Program-made: the position numbers and the translations under genes
In this document: piece by piece, positions 9,928 through 21,719 of the stretch
How positions within the stretch are numbered: position 1 is the stretch's first letter
Layout: each line of letters starts with the position of its first letter
Notes under the pieces: generated by a model
The model's input: the letters and a program-made list of their open reading frames with translations, nothing else
Database searches by the model: none
Told to the model about the DNA's origin: nothing
Source of the DNA: Sipunculus nudus
Taxonomy: Eukaryota; Annelida; Sipuncula; Golfingiida; Sipunculidae
Assembly: GCA_026874595.1 (NCBI GenBank)
Contig: CM049320.1
Location: 15,048,488-15,112,487 of the forward strand
Direction: 5' to 3'
Length of the DNA stretch: 64,000 nt

Positions 9928-11495
9928 AAATGTTCAAGATGGGGACTGTAACATCACTGTAACATATGGTGGATGGCCAGAAACTGTCAACACATTCAAA
10001 TTATTTCTACTTCCACTGGAGGCTAGCTATGCGTCATTTTGGATATTTACCCTGGAGTATCCCAAGGGACTAAAAAGACCTTCAGATTTCTTGATTTTTG
10101 GGTAATTGAATGCCCTCCCACTGTCAATAGAGCTGGTTGGTTAGATTTAATGTTTTAATGCTGCATTTTCCTCTTTAATATATCAACAATATAGGAAATA
10201 TCAGTTAACGACTATTTCACAATAATATTCTTGTGTTTAAATACCTTAATTAAATCAGGTTATTTTATGGAAAAACGTTTACATTTGCACCCTTGTTACA
10301 GTGTAGGCATTCTCTTCAACTCCCTCCAGTTCGAACTTAATTGATGCAAAAATCATTTATTTACCAAGGACCTTTATTTTGGAATTCATTATCAGAAGCT
10401 TCACACAAAGTAGATGCCTTTACTGTAGAAAGATTTGGTGACATATAAGTTAAATCCATTTCAATTGTTTGACTTGTGTTCTGACCATCTTTTACTTTAA
10501 AGGTACCATTAATTTACAACACTATAAATTTATTGATGCACTTTTATCTATTTTTCAAAGATACATTATAAATAGATTTGGGCCCCATTGTTGAAAAGAT
10601 CAGAAACCTTAATGAGATAACACACAGCATTCATAATAGTAATCAGAATAATATTGCACTAATTGCCAAATTTTATATGTTTAGTTGGAGACGATTTAAC
10701 TGCCATGCAGTGTGGTCAAAATGTTTAAATATGTTTGCTTCCTAATGAAGCCTTTTGGAAGATCAATATAATCTGAATAACTATATACATTAAGTACACG
10801 TGTTGTACATGTTGATGATCTCTTGAATATTTCATACAATAAAGAAGTGGTGTGATATTATGTGGGAGCATGCATTTTTAATGCCATTTCCCAAATTAGC
10901 CAAGATGCATTTCCCTCTGTGGATATCCTGATTTGATTTTCGGGACACTTGACTGTCAAACAGAAAGTTACAACTCTATCATCATAAGGAGTCTGACTTC
11001 GTTCGTAATATTTTTACAGGTAAAATCTAAAAAACATCTAATGAGAAACCTGAAGTACACAGGTACAAAAAAGGGTTCGTCCGGAGTGACAAGGCAGAAA
11101 CGTTTTGAGAAAGATTATGGAAACCTGTAACAGTGTATAGCTCCATGTGCAAAACACTGTTATTTATTATAAAGTAACAATGTTTTGTTATTCTACATAT
11201 CAAAGCACCGTGAAATAACGGTGCAATGCCCTGATTCCAGTTTAAATCACTGTTTATTTACGTCTCTTAGCACTGTAAAATAACGGCATATTGTCCCGTA
11301 AAATAACAGATGCCTGTTATTTGCCGTGGCTAAGCACCGTTTATTTACGTCCCAAAGCGCTGTAAAATTACGGTGCAATGCGACGTTATTTAACGCACTG
11401 CGTTATTTCTTTGCACGTAAAATAACGGTGCATTGCACTGTCAACTTTGCTGCCGGTGCAAAGCACCGTTATTTTACGTGCAACTTTTAACAGTG
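9928..11495. mobile_element. 1.57-kb insertion between 95-bp direct repeats
   Basis: This segment separates two near-identical 95-bp copies of a MITE end. Its first 1.2 kb is AT-rich, with short ORFs at 9878-10105 and 10933-11130. Its last 350 bp is a palindrome-rich array of ACCGTTATTTTACG-type units ending TTTTAACAGTGTA, and TAACAGTGTA also occurs at about 11128-11137. I cannot assign a superfamily. It may be an insertion with a very long target duplication, or a tandem duplication followed by insertion. It is listed as mobile on context only. Confidence 0.4.
11140..11495. repeat. palindrome-rich array of GCACCGTTATTTTACG units
   Basis: The motif GCACCGTNATTTNACG and its reverse complement CGTAAAATAACGGTGC recur about ten times with spacers such as TTTGCACC and GTCTCTTAGC. 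Adjacent forward and reverse copies could form many small hairpins. The ATTTTAC core makes single units nearly self-complementary. The array ends directly at the MITE left end. Confidence 0.75.
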
Positions 11496-11590
11496 TAGTT
11501 ATTTTATCATTAAGCGTTTACAGGGCCCGCGGTTTGCGGTATGCGGGATGAGACCCGCAGTAAAATGGAATTCTCAAGGGATAATTGGAT
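11496..11590 (+). repeat. 95-bp direct repeat, copy 2
   Basis: Second copy of the 9833-9927 repeat. Here it continues into a complete MITE (11498-12061). Confidence 0.9.
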
Positions 11591-12061
11591 CCCCATTCCG
11601 CGCGCGGTAAGCGCCCATGGGCTCTTTTCCCCATATGCATGACCTACAGATGCAGCGCGAACTGGAGGGATTTAACCTCTTCGGGCCCATATCGCAGTGT
11701 TTTACTTCTCCCATTTTTCATCGCATTCGGCACACCGCGTTCTGCTGCGGCACTCAACATATCGCATACCGCGCGCCTAGTAAAAGCTGCGTTTACATGG
11801 CTCGCGGTATGCTGAATTCGGCATCTACTTGACGGGCGGTAATACACTGCTTTATTGAAGTGGCGATCATGAAGTCAAACCTCGCTAGATCACGCTCATT
11901 TCTAGGTCAAATGCATGGGTACTAGTCCTGCAGTCGCTGTACCGCGGGCGGTACGCGGGTCAAATTCTCAACTAAGAATTCCATTTTTCCCATAGTCTCA
12001 TACAGCAGTTCATTGCATACTGCATACCGCGGGCCCAGTGAAATGTTTATGCTTAAATAAC
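11498..12061. mobile_element. 564-bp MITE with about 85-bp terminal inverted repeats
   Basis: The left arm carries in order GTTATTT, a GCGTTTACA-like motif, GGGCCCGCGGT, GTATGC, ATGAGAC and AAAATGGAATTCT. The right arm, read on the minus strand from 12061, carries the same blocks in the same order (GTTATTT, ACATTTCACT, GGGCCCGCGGTATGC, ATGAGAC, AAAATGGAATTCT). The interior has GC-rich imperfect copies of the arm (AAAGCTGCGTTTACATGGCT at about 11783). Short ORFs at 11585-11847 on both strands are incidental. There is no transposase. Confidence 0.8.
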
Positions 12062-13063
12062 GAGGGCGAAATAGGGATTCGTACACCTTGCCTTGGTGAA
12101 AAATGTTGAATCATGGAACATCAGACCATTAAGGTAATGAAATCATTCACTGTTAGTTTATTTGAGGAGAAATTAAGGTCATTGAAGAAAAATAAAAAAA
12201 AAAGAAGAAAAAAGGGAAAAAAAGGTTATTGCCCTTAGTAACAAAAAGTTACAACCATTTTTTTTTACCTTTATGCTGGCCTTCAATAAGCCTTGTCGGT
12301 CGAATATGAATTTTCAAAACCAATGATTAATAGTTTATTCCTTATTATCTGAATGCGGCCTTGTAAATCTAAAATAATAAAATGCTGAAGCCCATCTGTA
12401 AATCCTTTATGCAATGTGTCATATTATTCTGCTTTATTTTCTCCTGTTAGCTTTTGAACATAATTTTATTAAAAGTCAAAGTGTCTGATGGAAATTATTT
12501 AAAAAAAACTTCAAGATAATTTAGTATTTCCGACCATTATACAGTTCCGACGGGGCCAACGTCCTATCATATTTTAGGACTTTTCCCATATAAAATGATG
12601 ATCAAAATCATCAAGTGGGTGTCATAAATAATGGTAACATGACTTTACATTTTTTCATTGGCCTTATGATTGTTTGTTGAAATAACGGCGAGGGGGGTCC
12701 ACAGGCGTATCGACAATTTTGCTTTATTTCAACACATTCATTTTCCCAGTTTATAACATTGTCCCCGCATACAAACACGCAGCAACTTATTGTAAGGGTT
12801 CCTCTCATTGATGGCGCAACTGACACAAACCATACGTTTTCTCAATATTTCCGTTACAGGACTGAACACATATTCCGCAAAATTTAAAGAAACTTTAAAC
12901 AATATTACGGAATTATATAAAAATTGCTGTGTTAAAAAGTGTTCCATTTCATCCCTAAAAAGCGAAGGGAAGAAAAGGCATTGTGCCGCATTAATGAAAA
13001 GGTGATAGAGACACGTCCCCTGCCCGCTGGAAACAGGGCCAATGATGTGATCCTTTCCTCCTA

Positions 13064-13127
<64 letters not shown>

Positions 13128-16065
13128 TATGAATTCGTTAAGCAGATGTCTATCATTCTTTTGAAACGGGAGAACTGATATTTCAGTACTATAGTAAGCT
13201 TGAATGAATGTAGTCAAAGACCAGTAATGACAAAGTATATATGTAATTTTACCCCATTAAGACAGTTGTTCATATCTATATTTTAACACTTTCTCACTGA
13301 TCATATAGGTATTGGTACAGTTTATTCTATAGGATTTAGAGTTTCTGTGGAGAATTAAATATGAAATTCGGAATTCAAATTCCAAAGTCCTGTATAAACT
13401 ATAATATAATTATTATAAACAAAAAATCTTCTATAAGAAATATATATTTAAAATAATAATATATATTAAATATTTATTATCACTATGACATTATTCTAAT
13501 AGAGGATAAAAAGATTTGATGGCACACAGAGGCCAAATGGCGGGTGTATTCTTAGATAGTCGCTAAGTTATGTATAGTTAAAAATGCTGTTCCCAGACAG
13601 TAATCCTTCAGGACAACAATGGGCTGTACCATGGTCATGGATCGCGGTCACCAGACAAAGACATGGCTTAAACATCCATCATACTTCATCCACGTACCAC
13701 AATGACTAGTTGGTAATCTCGTCGCAAATTCGAAGTCTCACGTGAGCCTATCTCTTCAGGGGTGTGACTTTTGGGACCACCGCCATTTTTTCGGTCATAC
13801 GCTGGTGTTATAGAACGGAAAGTACCAACAGTAGTGGTAATGACTAGTTACCTAGCAACAAAAATGATGAGGTCCCCTGGCTAGGCGACTTGATGGCCAG
13901 ATACTTAAAGATTTTATGAAAATGGGGTTTTGTCATTGTCTATTCCCAATGGAGAAATGTCCACCGGACAATAAAATTTGTAGAGACTGATGGAATCATT
14001 ACGATAGGAAACCTAAACTTCTCTGGGTGTTCCTCTATGTATTATTGCATAGTTATGCTCTCACACACAGCCAGACTTGAAACGTTGCTATATCGCCCCC
14101 GGGCCAGACCGATCCTGATTTATTAAAGGTGGTACAGGGGTCATCAGGTGCGATTCAGTTGTTAAAATAAGTGTTTTCTTTGTAGTTTATACATCTTTAC
14201 AAGGAAGCAGGGTATGTTATTTCCCCTTAGTTACGTTAGTTGGTCTGTCTGTTGAAAACTTAACACCAGGAAACTGATAAATTATTCAAGAAATCTAGAC
14301 CATCATCATGTGTTTATCAATCAAGGGATTCAACACAATTGCAACACCCGGTAATTTCTTTATCCGCGCCATCAACCACAACCATTCATGGGTATTACGA
14401 CGTAGCTTTGTTGTAGGCTCACTTGTAAACCAGGCTTGTGAACTGAAACGCCATGTACACAGGGACAAAGGAAAATTTTATAAGGATTCTGGCGGGGATA
14501 TGTGTACTCCGACTTCACATCTAATTTCGTCCTGTAATCTCTGATTAAACTGAGCGAGTGTATTGAACCTTACACTAATAAGAGTATCATTACCTTAGCT
14601 GTTTTTATAATTTCTTTTGTCATTACTACATGATAAGTATCTTAATAAACCTTTGCATAACATAAGGACTATCGTAATATCGTTTTTAGTTTACAATTTG
14701 TACTATTTTATTAAACCAAATAAACAGATGTGAAAGCACTGTTGAGCTGTTTGTTGGTTCCCGAATAGATCAAATATGATGGTTACAATAAAAACTTAAC
14801 AAGTGCCTCATTATATAAAGCTGATTTAGTATTTGAACACGTTTTGCATGCCTTTACCTCTGAGATGGAATTCAAGCGATCGCATTAAACGCGCATTTGT
14901 ACCAATTGACAAACGGTTATCATCATTTTGTTCTATATTACCTTAGTTGAAGGAGAACTTCGTGTTCGAGTGATACCAGACAAACAAGACAATCACACGT
15001 GGCTTTTAATTGGTAGTATATTACGACTAGACTGACAGAGAGATTTAACCATTCATGATCTTCAACATAGTTTATTACAGCCATCAAGGGTACTTACATG
15101 TTAGACATATCTGACATTACATTTTAGTCACCACCCCACACTTGCACTTAGGATAGATCATAAGCTCCAAAGGATATATCTGTAAAAGGGAGAAGAATAT
15201 ATTAATCCCCAAGTATCTCATTTTTAATCAGACACAATTTAGTTTTGGTAGACTTAAACGCATATATATTCTTAGTTTAAATATGAGTACTCCCTTTATA
15301 ATGCAGAGATAGCACACAAGTACAATGCTTATGTCATGGCGGATATGAGGAATATGGCCCGTGTTTTGTCGGACCAAACACTCAACAACTGAGATAATGA
15401 TCACTTCTCTTGCAAAAGAGTCGCAGTTGTGTTCTGCATAAGATACTGGTACAATGTTGCAAAAGTGTTAATACCACAATATCAATGGACCTGATAACCA
15501 GCTTTCTTTTACAGAAAAAAAACATCGGATCGTGTAAAAACACGACTCCCACTATATATTGGAAGGCGACAAAACAGTCGACCATCTCAGCTCTTTACCA
15601 TCTCAGCTCATTACAGCCCTTTAAAGAGCCCACTGGCTGGATACATCGCGAAGGATTTTCCAATGCTATATATGACTTAAGCATACACCCAAACATATGA
15701 ACTGGGCTTTGATGATGATGACAACAGTAGTCTGTAGGTTTTTTTTTCGTAATAGCATAACAAAGCACCCAAGAATAATTCGGGGAAAAAAAACTCACAA
15801 CATTTACGAATTCTTAAACCATCCCTCTTATCTAATGAGACGTCATTGAGAATTCAGATGATTTTGGGGCAACCGGGATTTTCCTAGATGAATTCGACTC
15901 TGCTCTGCGTAGGAAACAGCAAATGTTAGGACAATTAACAAATATAGAGTTTTTATTACTACAGTTGTGTATATATGAGAGTGACAGGAACCGGTTATAA
16001 AAACATATTCGATGATTGAACGATAAAAAAAGACCGACAATCGATTATTAATCGATTATTTTATG

Positions 16066-16068
<3 letters not shown>
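12062..16068. other. unannotated 4-kb stretch
   Basis: Apart from the (AT)n tract at 13068-13123 and an AATCGAT-based palindrome at 16040-16058, I recognise nothing. ORFs of 65-159 codons (12738-13217 minus, 14308-14544 plus, 15410-15700 plus) carry no motif I can name, and the longest runs through the microsatellite. Confidence 0.5.
13068..13123. repeat. (AT)n microsatellite
   Basis: Uninterrupted AT alternation of about 56 bp. It supplies the Tyr-Ile run of the 159-codon minus-strand ORF. Confidence 0.95.
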
Positions 16069-16116
<48 letters not shown>

Positions 16117-16138
16117 TTATATATATATATATATATAT
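16069..16138. repeat. (AT)n microsatellite
   Basis: About 70 bp of AT alternation with one TTTATTTAT interruption. A near-perfect palindrome, AATCGATTATTAATCGATT, lies 10 bp upstream at 16040-16058. Confidence 0.95.
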
Positions 16139-17090
16139 TACAGTGAAATTAGCTGTATAAAATCAGACATATTATCATTTATTATAACATAGAAAATTCA
16201 ATCTTACTTGTACGTCATGCTGAAAGGTAAAGGTAATTTGCGGGTTGTTAACACCGGGTAAATGCCGGGTTTTTTTATTCTCTTTTATCTCAATGTAACG
16301 AGAAAGAGGAGAGCGTCCGGCAATTTCATGTAAGTTGTCCTAAATATATTTTATATAGACGAACTCTTTTCACTAAGTTGACTTGATCATTTCGGGAAAC
16401 ACAGCTTGACACTCCTGTATGCATTACACAGCCAGCACATAACACCAATAGAGAAAACGAAAAATTCATGAAAATGTTTTTGCATGAGGAAAACCTATGT
16501 AGCTCAATTAAGCATCTTTTATAAAAACATGCTATTTTTATCCGTATACTGCGCTTTACTACCAGTTGATTGCACTTATTCTAAAGCTTCTTCGGTTAGT
16601 GGTATTCATTGTAGTTGCAAACAAAAAAAATACACATATCTTAAATCATCGTTTTATTCTAATTAATAAGCCCCATATGGACTTAGACATTTAACGTTTA
16701 TTTTTTTATTGTATTACACCTACCAGCATAATAAATGCATGTGTATCTGTGTATGTAGAATGTAAATCTGTATTAACTATACTATGTATTTGTATATATC
16801 TTGCCATGTGTAAATAATTGTGCACTTTTCAAATCTGGTCATTTGTGTATACATATATTCATTCATGTTAATTTTCACTTTCTTTTTATTTTTATGCAGG
16901 AGGGCATGTGCATTAGCCTTATCGGCTGCTTTGTTATCATTTTGAAATAAATATGTTTAAACCAACACTTATTTGTTATACAAGTTAATGTTTTAATGTG
17001 TTTCGATGTTTTGTGCCCAGGTTTCTTATATCTTTGACAGAATGAGAATATTTCATCGATATAACAGGAATTCTTTGTGTACCAATTATC
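16139..17090. other. unannotated AT-rich stretch
   Basis: Only short ORFs such as 16484-16666 are present. A small repeat of ACACCGGGTAAATGCCGGGT sits at about 16250. No gene is recognised. Confidence 0.5.
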
Positions 17091-17360
17091 TGACTTCCCA
17101 ATTCCCGGGGAGGTACATATACCCTGCAAGCTTCCTGACTGAGCGATAAACAGAGCTGAACGCAAAAGAAGGAGGTGGTGTTTTCCTTGGACGAGAGCAG
17201 AAACAACTAACACAGGTCAACTGTAACAATAACATTGATACAACAGTTTAGTACTTAGTTGATCAAGCACACAGCTACTTCACAGCAGCCTGCTACGTGT
17301 TCCACACGGCAACAACGTGCTTAACGTCCGCCTAGCCCCTTGGCTCCAGTTGCCCTGCAT
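17091..17360. repeat. dispersed repeat, copy 1 (pair with 21205-21450)
   Basis: Matches 21205-21450 in the same orientation. Shared blocks include CGGGGAGGTACATATACCC, GCAAGCTTCCTGACTGAGCG, AACTAACACAGGTCAACTGT, GGCAACAACGTGCTTAA and CCCCTTGGCTCCAG. Copy 1 has about 35 extra bases after GAACGCAA. The copies are too diverged to be fresh LTRs of one element and lack clear TG..CA tips. The element class is unknown. The minus-strand ORFs at 16875-17213 read through it. Confidence 0.8.
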
Positions 17361-18061
17361 TTAATCTTTTATTATACAGAATCACAGTGTCAACAGTACA
17401 GCTCTACTGTTGATATTTAAAATGAAACTAAATAACTCACAACAAATAAAAAATATAATTTATTTATAAATGTTCTGCTCTATCACAAGAGCTTATTAAA
17501 TACACATTACCTAAATCTGTGTCCCAGATCGACGCTGTGTCTCAGCTTATTTAAATATCAACTGTACAGACAACTGATCAAACTACAAGCGAAAATGTAA
17601 TTTTAAACTCTTCTAGCTTATACACTGATTTATGATGAAACTGTTAAGCTGATTGGTTTAAACTTTACAAGTATTATTTTATGGTAGGGTTCTGACAGTT
17701 TTATATAATAGATTGGGTAAATACAGTTTTAAAAAAGCATTGTAGCCAATTGAAAAAAAGGCTTTCTGTATTTGAAAACAGATTTGACAATATGCTGAGT
17801 TTCAGCAGCCAAGTCAAGAGGTCACTCAGTACAAACAGGTGGGGTCCAGACATCACAATGGCTACTGACCTGGCTCTGGGGGGCTGTCTAGACAATGTGT
17901 CTAGACGTCTAGACACAGCGTCTAGACGTCAGGACACAATGTTTAGATGCAGAACTCCTAGATTACTGGAACTATATCTTTCAACTATTTGAAAAAACTT
18001 TGCATATAAAGCGAATCGGGTTTATCATCAGGTCACATGTGAACTGCTGCACCCTCATTTT
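17361..18061. other. unannotated stretch with an 18-bp perfect palindrome
   Basis: TGTCTAGACGTCTAGACA at 17898-17915 is a perfect palindrome. It is followed by a partial copy (GCGTCTAGACGTC), giving a small TCTAGACG-based cluster at 17885-17935. No gene is recognised. Confidence 0.6.
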
Positions 18062-19245
18062 TTGTTGACCTCTGACCTTTCCTTGCTGCCCAGCGTCCAT
18101 TTGTGTGTCTGTTTCCACACATAAACCCGCATATCTCGGGAACCGTTTGACCGATCAGGCTAAAATTTTGCACAAATGTAAGCCTTTGATAGCTTTATAA
18201 CATACACTAAAATGGTGGTGCAACCATTTTTGCACAGCGTCCTTCTGTTCATCTGCCTTTGGATAATATCACTTATATCTCAGCAGAGGTTTGACCTTTC
18301 CACCTGAAATTTTGCAGGTTTATACATCCTGGACAGCTTTCTCGATTTATGACAGGTGGTGCCACCTACATTCACTTTTACTCTGGAGACATCCAAGCTA
18401 ATATCTGAGGAACTGTTTGACTGATTGGGCCAAAATTTTGCATGTGTATAGATCTCACATAGCTCTTCATTATATGCAAAACTGGTGGCGCCATCTGCAA
18501 CCATTAATGCACAGCACCCATCTGTTCATCTGCCTTGGGATAAAATCACTCATATCGCTGCAGTGGTTTGACTTATCCACCCGAAATTTTGCAGGTTCAT
18601 ACATCCTGGACAGGTTATTTGATTGTATGACAGGTGGTGCCACCTACATTCACTTTTAATCTGCAGACATCCAAGCTTATATCTCGGGAACCGTTTGACC
18701 GATTGGGCCAAAATTTTGCATGTGTATAGATCTCACATAGCTCTTCATCATAGGCAAAACTGGTGGCGCCACCAAAAACCATTTTTGTACAGCGTTCATC
18801 TGTTCATCTGCCTTGGGATAATATCACTCATATCTCAGCAGTGGTTTGTCTTATCTACCTGAAATTTTGCAGGTTTATACATTCTGGACAGCTTTCTCGA
18901 TTTTATGACAGGTGGCGCCACCTACATTCACTTTTACTCTGCAGACATCCAAGCTCATATCTCGGGAACTGTTTGACCGATTGGGCCAAAATTTTGCATG
19001 TGTATAGATCTCACATAGCTCTTTATCATAAGCAAAACCGGTGGCGCCACCTGCAACCATTTATGCACAGCATCCATCTGTTCATCTACCTTGGGATAAT
19101 ATCACTCATATCTCAGCAGTGGTTTGACTTATCCACCTGAAATTTTGCAGGTTTATACATCCTGGGCAGCTTTCTAGATTTTATGACAGCACCACCTACA
19201 TTCACGTTTAAGCTGCAGACATTCATGCTAATATACAACACACCT
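18062..19245. repeat. dimeric satellite array, about 277-bp unit, four copies
   Basis: The phrase ATATCTCGGGAACCGTTTGA (with variants) recurs near 18135, 18402, 18680 and 18957, about 270-278 bp apart. Each unit has two related halves of about 139 bp. One contains CGGGAACCGTTTGACCGAT, AAAATTTTGCATG and GGTGGCGCCACC. The other has CAGCAGTGGTTTGACTTATC, GAAATTTTGCAGG and GGTGGYGCCACC. AGGTGGCGCCACCT (around 18912) is itself a perfect palindrome. ORFs at 18280-19140 on both strands are translations of the repeat. Confidence 0.9.
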
Positions 19246-20457
19246 CACTCTATTCCCCTTGCCACTTAATCCATGCCTCACTTCACCCGTCCCACTCTGA
19301 TTTCTGCGGATACTCATAGTCGCTTGTTGACTACCCATATTGTAGTTAATGTCCTAGTCTGAAACTCTAGTTAATGTCCTAGTCTGAAACTTGCAGGTCC
19401 GAAATGTCCATTTTGCTGAAATCATAATGACTAAGGTAGATATGCAGGACTTAAAAGGATCAATATTAAATTTTAAAAATAAACCTCCATTCACACTCCC
19501 AAACTTTGCACAGGTTCGCATTAGCTCTGCAGGCCTTGTTTTTTAACAATTTCGAAGAGGAGCAGGGTTACAATGATCTAGTTTTAGGTATATGGTAATA
19601 CTTAGTAGTTTGTATGTCCAACTAACTGTATGCACAGTTGCAGGTCTGAAACTAAATAACAGTTTTAATTTGTCTGAAACTATATAACAGTTTTGATTGT
19701 CTAAACTATATAACAGTTTTGATTTTATAGGTAAATATATAACCTCCATATACAAAACCATCAGGTATATTTATATTTGGTACAGACAAAAGTCAAAGTG
19801 GACGAAAGTCCCCCCTCCCCTTCACAATGCCCCTTAACTTAATGATAAAGAGGACAACCCCCCCCCCCCCCTGAAAAAGATTGTTCTAAATTTCCTTGAT
19901 TCTACATGAAGATTTCAAATCTAATAATGTTGAAATACCTGAGCTAGATCATGAACCAACAACAACAAACCACACTTTCCATAGTCATCAGGCACACCAG
20001 GTCATGTGAAACTATCCCCAAGAGTGGTTTCCTAATTATCAGGTATTTAAGACCAGTTGTGTTCCTACTAGTGCAAGCTCTAGCAGCTTTAATTATGAAT
20101 TAAATTATCAATTACTGATTACCTGTATTTTTCATAACTTTACTAGTCCAGTTCATGTAATTATGTGAAGTATACGTTGATACTGCTTAGGTATATTAAA
20201 CCAAAATATTAAAAAATGTAGTAAATTTGAATTTTTAGTGGTTTTGTATTAAGTAATTATAGGCATCAACTACCTATAACCATTATCCTACACAAATGCA
20301 AGCATTGGTGAATGCTAAGGAAAGCATAAAATTTTCCACACACCAAACCTCCATAAGGTCTCAATTGTAGTACTGCCTGGGAAGACTATAGTTTTGTGTT
20401 TGATTTGTATAGATATATTGAGTTAATATATATATTATTATAATCAGAATACACAGA
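19246..20457. other. unannotated stretch with small tandem duplications
   Basis: AGTTAATGTCCTAGTCTGAAA is directly repeated at about 19346-19391. A unit of about 30 bp containing CTGAAACTATATAACAGTTTT is repeated three times at about 19644-19728. A poly-C run lies near 19858-19872. No gene is recognised. Confidence 0.6.

Positions 20458-20522
<65 letters not shown>
20458..20522. repeat. (AT)n microsatellite
   Basis: About 65 bp of uninterrupted AT alternation. Confidence 0.95.
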
Positions 20523-20527
<5 letters not shown>

Positions 20528-21204
20528 TGAGAGGGACAGTCATACCTAGCTATACACAAAAACAGATCTGTGCCCAGTCAGTAGAAAGTGCATCCAGATA
20601 GGCATCTTTAGCAGACACATTAACCAGATATAGCAGTCACTGCTGGAGCTACCAATGTTACATCATCTGAATATAAACACCACTGACCCTGTGTGACCAG
20701 CTGACAGGCTTTTCTCCCAACCCCTATCCTTCCCTGGGAAACCAAAGAAAGTAGTTCGGCAGTGATTAATGGCTTCCCACTGGGATCATTATCACACTGC
20801 TGATCATGTCTGTATCAACAGATTATCTCACTGATGGCCTTTTAAGTACCAGTAGGGTGGGAGGAGGACCCCAGAATTTTGTCCAAGATTTTTAATGGGG
20901 ATGTAGCGTCATGAGTTTATCACATCTCAGTTCAACCAGCTGCACTTACCATTAACAATTGAATATCAACAGAAATAAATCCTGTCCAGAATGTCTGAGA
21001 ATTTAAATTTTGTCACTCATGTCGCAATAATTTATTCCCGGTTTATTGTGATTCTCACAGATTAACACAAAAATACCGAGAGCTTAGCAAAGACCTGCTG
21101 TGACGTCACTCAGTCCAGTTGACCTGTTGTTTTGTCTCTCGCCAAGTTTATAAGCCCAAATCAGCCAGGAAAGCACTTCTAATCCCACGTTAAAGCGCCA
21201 ATGA
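20523..21204. other. unannotated stretch
   Basis: Mixed composition with no ORF of interest. A full CRE-type palindrome, TGACGTCA, lies at 21101-21108. Nothing else is recognised. Confidence 0.4.
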
Positions 21205-21450
21205 ACCAATTTTCTCGTTTCCCCAAGTCCCGGGGAGGTACATATACCCCGCAAGCTTCCTGACTGAGCGATAAACAGGGTTGAACGCAAGAAACAACTA
21301 ACACAGGTCAACTGTAACAATAACTTTAATACAACAGCTTAGTACTTAACTGATTAATCACACAGCTACTTTACAGCAGCATGGTACGTGTTCCACACGG
21401 CAACAACGTGCTTAATGTCCGCCTATGGCCCCTTGGCTCCAGAAGCCCTG
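21205..21450. repeat. dispersed repeat, copy 2
   Basis: Direct-orientation partner of 17091-17360. It shares the CGGGGAGGTACATATACCC and GGCAACAACGTGCTTAA blocks, without the 35-base insertion of copy 1. The two copies enclose about 3.8 kb holding the dimeric satellite and an (AT)n tract. No retrotransposon coding sequence lies between them. Confidence 0.8.
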
Positions 21451-21621
21451 TGTTTCAAATGCGTCCTCCTCGCTCGCTGGCTCACACCAGAGAACAACGT
21501 CGTCTGGACGTTACATGTAGACTGGTCCCCTCCCTCTTAAATAGACTGTTACCCGCCTCCAAACATGCTACACTTTGGATGAGCATATATAATCGTGCCG
21601 ATTGATTATTACGCTCTTTAC

Positions 21622-21667
21622 ACAGCGCTTTACCTATAGGGCTACTACCTATATCGTAAAGCGCTGT
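21622..21667. repeat. 46-bp hairpin with 12-bp perfect stem
   Basis: ACAGCGCTTTAC at 21622-21633 is the exact reverse complement of GTAAAGCGCTGT at 21656-21667. The stem extends inward through CTATAGG and CCTATA with a bulge, leaving a loop of about 7-8 bases. Whether it acts as RNA or DNA is unknown. Confidence 0.75.
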
Positions 21668-21719
21668 TTGTTATGACCTCGTATCCTGAATTGCAACACC
21701 AGAGGGGAGCACTGTATTT

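Noticed and set aside
18280-19140. a repeat protein encoded by the 277-bp units
   Set aside because: ORFs occur on both strands, change frame between units and are broken. They look like by-products of satellite sequence.
17091-21450. a complete LTR retrotransposon
   Set aside because: No gag, protease or reverse transcriptase motif lies between the two repeats, and tips and target duplication are not evident.
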